DNA from: Steroidobacteraceae bacterium
GTDB taxonomy: Bacteria > Pseudomonadota > Gammaproteobacteria > Steroidobacterales > Steroidobacteraceae
Assembly (NCBI GenBank): GCA_013044085.1
Contig: JABEVI010000142.1
Location: forward strand, 1 to 5,724
DNA length: 5,724 bases
Reading direction: 5' to 3'
Shown: positions 1-5,724 of the stretch, in pieces
How positions within the stretch are numbered: the stretch's first letter is position 1
Layout of the letters: every line of letters starts with the position of its first letter
Program-made: the position numbers and the translations under genes
The notes under the pieces: model-generated
Seen by the model: only the letters and a program-made list of their open reading frames with translations
What the model was told of the DNA's origin: nothing
Databases searched by the model: none

Positions 1-26
1 GTTTGAACCCTTTCGGTGTCAAGGGG

Positions 27-55
27 CTTGAATCGGCGAAAACCGCCCCTATCAT
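27..55 (+). promoter_or_regulatory. groESL promoter: sigma-32 heat-shock promoter overlapping a sigma-70-like promoter
   Basis: CTTGAA at 27-32 matches the sigma-32 -35 element exactly. It is followed by a 13-base spacer and CCCCTATC at 46-53, close to the -10 consensus CCCCATNT. On nearly the same bases, TTGAAT (28-33), a 16-base spacer and TATCAT (50-55, five of six matches to TATAAT) make a plausible sigma-70 promoter. Either would start transcription near 60-63, giving a leader of about 80 bases before groES. GGGGC at 23-27 and GCCCC at 45-49 form an inverted repeat across the promoter, which may be incidental. The housekeeping reading is inferred; the heat-shock reading is well supported by position and sequence. 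Confidence 0.85.
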
Positions 56-81
56 TGGCAGCCATGAGGGGGGAGTGCTAA
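55..81 (+). promoter_or_regulatory. CIRCE operator (HrcA binding site), left arm degenerate
   Basis: The CIRCE consensus is TTAGCACTC, nine bases, then GAGTGCTAA. Here the right arm GAGTGCTAA (73-81) is perfect. The left arm TTGGCAGCC (55-63) matches six of nine positions, and the spacer is exactly nine bases. The element starts where the -10 element ends and covers the expected transcription start, which is the normal place for HrcA to block initiation. HrcA itself would be encoded elsewhere. The imperfect left arm may weaken binding. Confidence 0.8.
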
Positions 82-93
82 CAAGGCTCGCCT

Positions 94-131
94 CTCCAAG
101 GTAGACCATCCCGTACCCCAAGCTTTAGGAG
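94..131 (+). promoter_or_regulatory. possible leader hairpin covering the groES ribosome binding site
   Basis: CTCC at 94-97 can pair with GGAG at 128-131, the core of the groES Shine-Dalgarno. AAG (98-100) can extend the stem with CTT (123-125) across a two-base bulge, or alternatively GGTA (100-103) can pair with TACC (114-117) in the loop. Such a weak hairpin could act as an RNA thermometer for groES. The pairing is short and may be chance in GC-rich DNA, and no known thermometer family (ROSE, fourU) is recognisable. Confidence 0.2.
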
Positions 132-140
132 TCTTGTCTT

Positions 141-434
141 ATGAAGATTCGTCCCCTTCATGACCGCGTGATCGTGAAACGAGAGGAAGAGGAGCGCAAG
201 TCCCCGGGCGGCATCGTGATTCCCGATACGGCGACCGAGAAGCCGATCTTCGGCAAAGTCCTTGCCGTGGGCAAGGGCAAGCTGTTGGAGAACGGCGAAG
301 TGCGTCCCGTCGACCTGAAGGTCGGCGACAAAGTGCTGTTCGGCAAGTACAGCGGCACCGAGGTCAAGATGGACGGCGATGAACTCGTCGTCATGCGCGA
401 AGAAGACGTGATGGCCGTCGTCGAGAGCAAGTAA
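141..434 (+). CDS. groES: GroES co-chaperonin (Hsp10)
   Basis: This encodes the 97-residue co-chaperonin, which forms a seven-membered lid on the GroEL cylinder and helps enclose and release folding substrates in the cytoplasm. The N-terminus MKIRPLHDRVIVKR is the family signature. The mobile loop carries GGIVI at residues 23-27, the hydrophobic tripeptide that docks on the GroEL apical domains. The C-terminal half keeps KVGDKVLFGKYSGTEV and the terminal VMREEDVMAVVE strand. The length is normal for the family. The start is fixed by AGGAG at 127-131, nine bases before the ATG, and by homology at the first residue. It is the first gene of the groESL operon, 56 bases ahead of groEL, and is controlled by the sigma-32/CIRCE region upstream. 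Nothing in it is broken. Confidence 0.98.
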   Translation: MKIRPLHDRVIVKREEEERKSPGGIVIPDTATEKPIFGKVLAVGKGKLLENGEVRPVDLKVGDKVLFGKYSGTEVKMDGDELVVMREEDVMAVVESK

Positions 435-490
435 CTCCGACGGTCGATGAATTACCACAGAACTCAACGAGTCATAGGCAGGTAAGGAAA

Positions 491-2134
<1,644 letters not shown>

Positions 2135-2162
2135 AGCACCCGCAAGGGCTGCATGTCAAAAG

Positions 2163-2190
2163 GAGCGGGCTTCGGCCCGCTCTTTTTTTT
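2163..2190 (+). terminator. Rho-independent terminator of the groESL operon
   Basis: A perfect 8-bp stem, GAGCGGGC (2163-2170) with GCCCGCTC (2175-2182), closes a TTCG tetraloop (2171-2174), one of the most stable RNA loops. Eight T residues follow (2183-2190). It lies 28 bases after the groEL stop codon and 18 bases before the glnE ATG, so it should separate the heat-shock operon from glnE. AAAA at 2158-2161 could also pair with part of the T-run. Confidence 0.95.
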
Positions 2191-2196
2191 GGTGGG

Positions 2197-2202
2197 TATA
2201 CT
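2197..2202 (+). promoter_or_regulatory. -10-like hexamer directly upstream of glnE
   Basis: TATACT matches TATAAT at five of six positions. It ends six bases before the glnE ATG, so a start site about seven bases downstream would fall on or next to the ATG and give a leaderless mRNA. A TG pair at 2193-2194 lies one base too far upstream for a classical extended -10. No good -35 is visible, because the region where it should lie is taken up by the terminator stem. The alternative is that glnE is read from leakage through the terminator. Confidence 0.35.
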
Positions 2203-2208
2203 GCGCCG

Positions 2209-5076
2209 ATGAGCCTGCCGGAGTGTTTGCGCGAGTCGGTCGGACGCTGGCGGGAACGTGCGGCGGCGTGCGCGACGCTGCGGGCGGCGTGTGCGGCGGC
2301 CTCTGCTCGGCTGCGCGAGGAAATGCCGCGGGTGATCGCGTGCAGCGAATTCGCCGCCTCGGCCCTGTTGAGTGATCCCGAGGCGCTCGACTGGCTCGAT
2401 GGGCACGACGAGCCGGTGGCGGCGGGTGCCTGGAGCGCGGCCTGCGAACGGGCGCTCGGCGAGGCTGGCGATGCGGCGCAGGCCGGTTCGCTGCTGCGTG
2501 CGTGGCGACGCCGCGAAATGCTGCGCATCGCCTGGCGGGATATCGCCGGTCGTGCGAGCGTCGCCGAGACGCTTGCCGCACTGTCGCAGCTCGCGGACGG
2601 CACGATCCGTGCCGCCGCGGCCGCCGCTGCGCGCCTGCTCGAGCCGGCGTTCGGCCGGCCTCGGGGTGCAGACGGCGCCGTGGTGCCGTTGATCGTCGTC
2701 GGCATGGGCAAGCTCGGCGGCGGCGAGTTGAACTTCTCCTCGGACGTCGATCTGGTGCTGCTCTATGGCGAGGGCGGCGAGACGGACGGGGCGCGTGCGC
2801 TCGACAATCAAGAATACTTCCAGCGTGTGGGCCGCGAGTTCATCCGGCTCCTCGACGAACGCACCGACGAGGGCTTCGTATTTCGCGTCGACACGCGCTT
2901 GCGCCCGTTCGGCGACAGCGGCCCGCTCACGGTCAGTCTCGCCGCGCTCGAGGACTATCTGCAGCAGCACGGCCGCGACTGGGAGCGCTACGCCTGGATC
3001 AAGGCGCGCGCGATCGTCGGCGCCGAGGCGTATGCGGTCACCTACCGGGACTGCGTGCGGCCGTTCGTGTACCGCCGCTATCTGGATTTCGGCGTCTTCG
3101 AGTCGTTGCGCGACATGAAGGCGCTGATCGCGCGCGAGGTGGCGCGACGGGACCGGGATTCCGACCTGAAGCTCGGTGTCGGCGGCATCCGCGAGATCGA
3201 GTTCATCGCCCAATCCTTCCAGCTCGTGCGCGGCGGCAGTGATCAGCGGCTGCAGAACGCCTCGCTTCTGCAGGTGCTGCCGGTGCTCGCCGGCGCGAAG
3301 CTTTTGCCGGCCGCGGCGGTGGCGGCGCTGACCGAGGCGTACATCACCCTGCGGCGCGCGGAAAACGCCGTGCAAATGATCCGCGACGAGCAGACCCACC
3401 GGCTGCCGCAGGACGAGACGGATCGCGCCAGGCTCGCACTGCGCTTCGGCTGCGCCGACTGGGCCTCGAGCCTCGAACTTATCGATGCTGCCCGCCGCGA
3501 GGTTGCCGCGCAATTCGAGGCCTTGGTGTTCGCCGCCGCGCGCGCGCAGCGCGAGGACGGGCGCAGCGGCCTGTTCAATCTCGATGCGCCGCAGCTCGGC
3601 GAGGAACTCGACGCGAGGGGCGTCGCCACCGCCGAGATCCCCGCGCTCGCCTCGCAGCTCGACGCGTACCGACAATCGAGTGCCTATCGCAAACTCGACG
3701 AGGCCGGACGGCGCCGGCTGCACGCGGTGCTCGAACGGGTGATCGCGGCGCTCGTGGCGCGCGAGCAGCCCGCGACCCTGCTCGCGCGGGTGCTGCGGAT
3801 CCTGGAGGCGATCGGCACCCGATCGGCTTATCTGGCCTTGCTGCGCGAGCAGCCCCAGGCGCTTGCGCGGCTGCTCGAGGTTTGCGCGCTCAGCGGCTTC
3901 CTCGCGGGTCGGATCGCCGAGTTTCCCCTGCTGCTCGACGAGTTGATCGATCCGAAGCTCTTCGAGGAGCTGCCCTCGCGCGCCGGCTTCGCGCAGGAAC
4001 TGGTGGCGCGCACGCAGCATCTGCCCGCGGACGATCCGGAGCGCCAGGTCGAGGCCCTGCGCCAGTTCCAAAAGGCGGCGGTGTTCTCGGTCGCGCTCGC
4101 CGACATGACCGGTCGGCTGCCGCTCATGAAAGTGAGCGACCGGCTGACCGACATCGCCGAGCTGATCGTCGGCTGGTGCACGGACCTCGCCTGGCGGCAG
4201 ATCACCGCGGTATACGGCGTGCCGTATTGCGGCGAGCGCGAATCCGAGCTGCGGGTCGCCAAAATCGCCGTCGTCGCCTACGGCAAGCTCGGCGGCATCG
4301 AACTCGGTTACGGTTCGGACCTCGACCTGGTGTTTCTGCACGACTCGAGCGGTGAAATCCAGGCGACGCGCGGCGCCCGCTCGATCGACAACGGCGTGTT
4401 CTTCCTGCGTCTCGGGCAACGCATCGTGCATCTGTTGACGATGCACTCGAGCGCCGGCCGGCTCTACGAGGTCGACATGCGCTTGCGCCCGAACGGCAAG
4501 GGCGGATTTCTGATGACCGGCATCGATGCGTTCGAACGCTACCAGATGGCGGAGGCCTGGACCTGGGAGCACCAGGCGCTGCTGCGCGCACGCGCCGTGG
4601 CCGGCGAGGAGGCGCTTGCCGCGCGCTTCGAGGGCGTCAGGCGCCGCGTGCTGACGACGGCGGTGCGGCGCGATACTCTGCGCGAGGACGTCGCCGGGAT
4701 GCGCGCGCGCATGCGCCGCGAGCTCTCGAGCGCCGGCCCCGGCGAATTCGACCTCAAGCAGGACGCCGGCGGCATCGCCGACATCGAATTCCTGGTTCAG
4801 TACTGGGTGCTCTCGGCCGCCCACCGCTTCGCCGAGCTGATCGAATATACCGACAACATACGCCAGCTCGAGGCGCTCGTGCGCTGCGGCGTGATCGGGG
4901 CCGAGACCGCGGCATGGCTGAGCGAGGCGTACCGCGGCTATCGCGGCATCCTGCACCGGCTGTCGCTCGAGGGGGAGGATAAACGCCTCGTCGAGGCGCA
5001 ACCGTTCGCGCCGGAGCGTGCACGCATCGGGCGTCTGTGGGAGGAGACGTTCGCGCCCGGGCCGGGCGCAAGCTAG
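2209..5076 (+). CDS. glnE: bifunctional glutamine synthetase adenylyltransferase/adenylyl-removing enzyme
   Basis: GlnE controls glutamine synthetase in the cytoplasm. Its C-terminal half adds AMP to a tyrosine of GlnA (less active) and its N-terminal half removes it by phosphorolysis, directed by PII and glutamine. The protein has 955 residues (E. coli 946) and shows the family's internal duplication. The N-terminal nucleotidyltransferase fold has GMGKLGGGELNFSSDVDL at 165-182 with metal-binding D179 and D181, VDTRLRPFG at 227-235, and a helical segment with GVGGIREIEF at 323-332. The C-terminal copy has YGKLGGIELGYGSDLDL at 691-707 with D704 and D706, VDMRLRPNG at 755-763, and DAGGIADIEF at 852-861. 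Both acidic pairs are intact, so both activities are expected. The ATG at 2209 gives the usual length but lacks a good Shine-Dalgarno: GGTGG at 2191-2195 is 13 bases away. The preceding terminator suggests expression independent of groESL. Confidence 0.96.
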   Translation: MSLPECLRESVGRWRERAAACATLRAACAAASARLREEMPRVIACSEFAASALLSDPEALDWLDGHDEPVAAGAWSAACERALGEAGDAAQAGSLLRAWRRREMLRIAWRDIAGRASVAETLAALSQLADGTIRAAAAAAARLLEPAFGRPRGADGAVVPLIVVGMGKLGGGELNFSSDVDLVLLYGEGGETDGARALDNQEYFQRVGREFIRLLDERTDEGFVFRVDTRLRPFGDSGPLTVSLAALEDYLQQHGRDWERYAWIKARAIVGAEAYAVTYRDCVRPFVYRRYLDFGVFESLRDMKALIAREVARRDRDSDLKLGVGGIREIEFIAQSFQLVRGGSDQRLQNASLLQVLPVLAGAKLLPAAAVAALTEAYITLRRAENAVQMIRDEQTHRLPQDETDRARLALRFGCADWASSLELIDAARREVAAQFEALVFAAARAQREDGRSGLFNLDAPQLGEELDARGVATAEIPALASQLDAYRQSSAYRKLDEAGRRRLHAVLERVIAALVAREQPATLLARVLRILEAIGTRSAYLALLREQPQALARLLEVCALSGFLAGRIAEFPLLLDELIDPKLFEELPSRAGFAQELVARTQHLPADDPERQVEALRQFQKAAVFSVALADMTGRLPLMKVSDRLTDIAELIVGWCTDLAWRQITAVYGVPYCGERESELRVAKIAVVAYGKLGGIELGYGSDLDLVFLHDSSGEIQATRGARSIDNGVFFLRLGQRIVHLLTMHSSAGRLYEVDMRLRPNGKGGFLMTGIDAFERYQMAEAWTWEHQALLRARAVAGEEALAARFEGVRRRVLTTAVRRDTLREDVAGMRARMRRELSSAGPGEFDLKQDAGGIADIEFLVQYWVLSAAHRFAELIEYTDNIRQLEALVRCGVIGAETAAWLSEAYRGYRGILHRLSLEGEDKRLVEAQPFAPERARIGRLWEETFAPGPGAS

Positions 5077-5146
5077 TGCCGGGGTCGTTGCGGATCGGCG
5101 CCGCGGCGCGCAAAATCGCCGCCTTGCACCCGTTGGAGGCAGTTCG

Positions 5147-5359
5147 ATGTCGGCGACCGAGGCAGACGATAGCAGGCGCAATCTGTTTCAACCGAATGCG
5201 GAGCACCGCTACACGGTGAAGGCGCAAGACCTGCCGCTCGCGTGCCCGATGCCGGGGATGCATCTGTGGAATTCCCATCCGCGGGTGTACTTACCGATCG
5301 AGCCGACCGGATGGGCGAAATGCGCCTATTGCGGGGCCGAGTACACGCTACTGCGGTGA
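5147..5359 (+). CDS. zinc-finger domain-containing protein, zf-CHCC family
   Basis: This is a small soluble protein of 70 residues with a single zf-CHCC domain, the fold also found in the NDUFS6 subunit of mitochondrial complex I. Likely zinc ligands are C33, H44 (in SHPRVYLPIE), C59 and C62 (in KCAYCGAEYTL), spaced C-x10-H-x14-C-x2-C; H39 is a less likely alternative. The bacterial members have no established function that I know of. The start is chosen at 5147 because GGAGG (5135-5139) lies seven bases before it and the length suits the family. The reading frame stays open upstream to an ATG at 5018, but that would overlap glnE and add 43 Arg-rich residues unlike the family. The gene lies 70 bases after glnE with no clear terminator between, so co-transcription is possible. 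Its last 12 bases overlap the end of the convergent DUF6165 gene. Confidence 0.88.
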   Translation: MSATEADDSRRNLFQPNAEHRYTVKAQDLPLACPMPGMHLWNSHPRVYLPIEPTGWAKCAYCGAEYTLLR

Positions 5360-5724
5360 GCCGCCCCCCGCGGACCGATAGTCGCTGTAGGATTTTTCCT
5401 CGATAAAGGCCGAGCCGAGCCGGGTGTTGATCCGCCGCTTGATCGCGGCGCGCTCGTCGTTCTGGAAGTAGACCTGGCGGGCGAGCCGGATGAATTCGGC
5501 ATCGAAAGCCTGTGCACGTTCCTTCTCACGGATGTCATCCTCGATCTTCCACAATCGTTCGTTGACCGCGCGCAGCGCATCCTGGTCGGGGGCGATGTCC
5601 GTGGCGGCGAAGTCCGAGGCGCTCCACGTGCGCCGCAGCGCATCGAGTTCACGGCGCACGTTCGCCAGCTTGTCCGCGGCGCTGATCCGCACCGACTTGA
5701 TCTCGAGAATGGTGATCTTGTCGA
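5348..5724 (-). CDS. DUF6165 family protein, 5' end outside the window
   Basis: The minus-strand frame is open from the stop codon at 5348 to the right edge, giving 124 visible residues. They begin DKITILEIKSVRIS, continue through DKLANVRRELDAL and VNERLWKIEDDIREKE, and end near NDERAAIKRRINTRLGSAFIEEKSY. I recognise this from memory as the DUF6165 family. Members usually begin about ten residues before DKITILEIK, so only a short N-terminal piece should be missing. The GTG at 5692 is not the likely start, because the conserved sequence continues upstream of it. The protein looks mostly helical and charged, with no signal peptide or membrane segment in the visible part. Its function is unknown. 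Relatives are often found near lipopolysaccharide core glycosyltransferase genes, a clue to context rather than proof. A Gly-rich tail (SAGGGSPQ) precedes the stop. Confidence 0.85.
   Translation of the reverse strand, partial: DKITILEIKSVRISAADKLANVRRELDALRRTWSASDFAATDIAPDQDALRAVNERLWKIEDDIREKERAQAFDAEFIRLARQVYFQNDERAAIKRRINTRLGSAFIEEKSYSDYRSAGGGSPQ

Noticed and set aside
8..25. Inverted repeat CCCTT/AAGGG near the left edge as a terminator of an upstream gene
   Set aside because: It has only five base pairs and no T-run, and it abuts the groES promoter. The upstream gene is not visible.
5103..5122. Hairpin GCGGCG/CGCCGC between glnE and the zf-CHCC gene as a terminator
   Set aside because: The stem is only six base pairs with an eight-base loop, and no T-run follows. 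Such pairings are common by chance in GC-rich DNA.
5018..5146. Upstream ATG that would lengthen the zf-CHCC protein by 43 residues
   Set aside because: It would overlap the end of glnE and add an Arg-rich stretch unlike the family. The ATG at 5147 has a well-placed GGAGG.
5690..5692. GTG as the start of the DUF6165 gene
   Set aside because: The conserved residues DKITILEIKS continue upstream of it to the window edge, so the real start lies outside.

Overview
The window is a GC-rich chromosomal segment from a proteobacterium, most likely a gammaproteobacterium. The evidence for this is a heat-shock (sigma-32 type) promoter in front of groESL, a full-length two-headed GlnE of 955 residues, and a zf-CHCC protein and a DUF6165 protein next to glnE. 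I cannot name a genus. The dual sigma-32 plus CIRCE layout is known from xanthomonad-like gammaproteobacteria and from betaproteobacteria.

Layout: bases 1-140 hold the groE control region. It has a sigma-32 promoter that overlaps a plausible sigma-70 promoter, followed directly by a CIRCE operator with one perfect and one degenerate arm. groES (141-434) and groEL (491-2134) form an operon closed by a strong UUCG-loop intrinsic terminator (2163-2190). glnE (2209-5076) begins 18 bases after the terminator T-run, with a -10-like hexamer placed so close to the ATG that leaderless transcription is possible. A 70-residue zf-CHCC zinc-binding protein (5147-5359) follows glnE after 70 bases. A DUF6165 gene runs toward it on the minus strand (5348 to beyond 5724), and the two stop ends overlap by 12 bases.

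Function: GroES and GroEL are the ATP-driven folding chamber and its lid. GlnE sets the activity of glutamine synthetase by adding and removing AMP in response to PII and glutamine. The last two genes are small conserved proteins. DUF6165 genes, and the neighbourhood of glnE in other gammaproteobacteria, are often associated with lipopolysaccharide core genes, so the region right of the window may be an LPS locus. That is inference.

Everything here is core housekeeping content with intact reading frames. I found no mobile element, CRISPR array, RNA gene or sign of a novel system. The points worth a second look are regulatory (the groE control region, a possible leader hairpin, the glnE start) and organisational (zf-CHCC directly behind glnE without ilvE, and the overlapping convergent stop ends).
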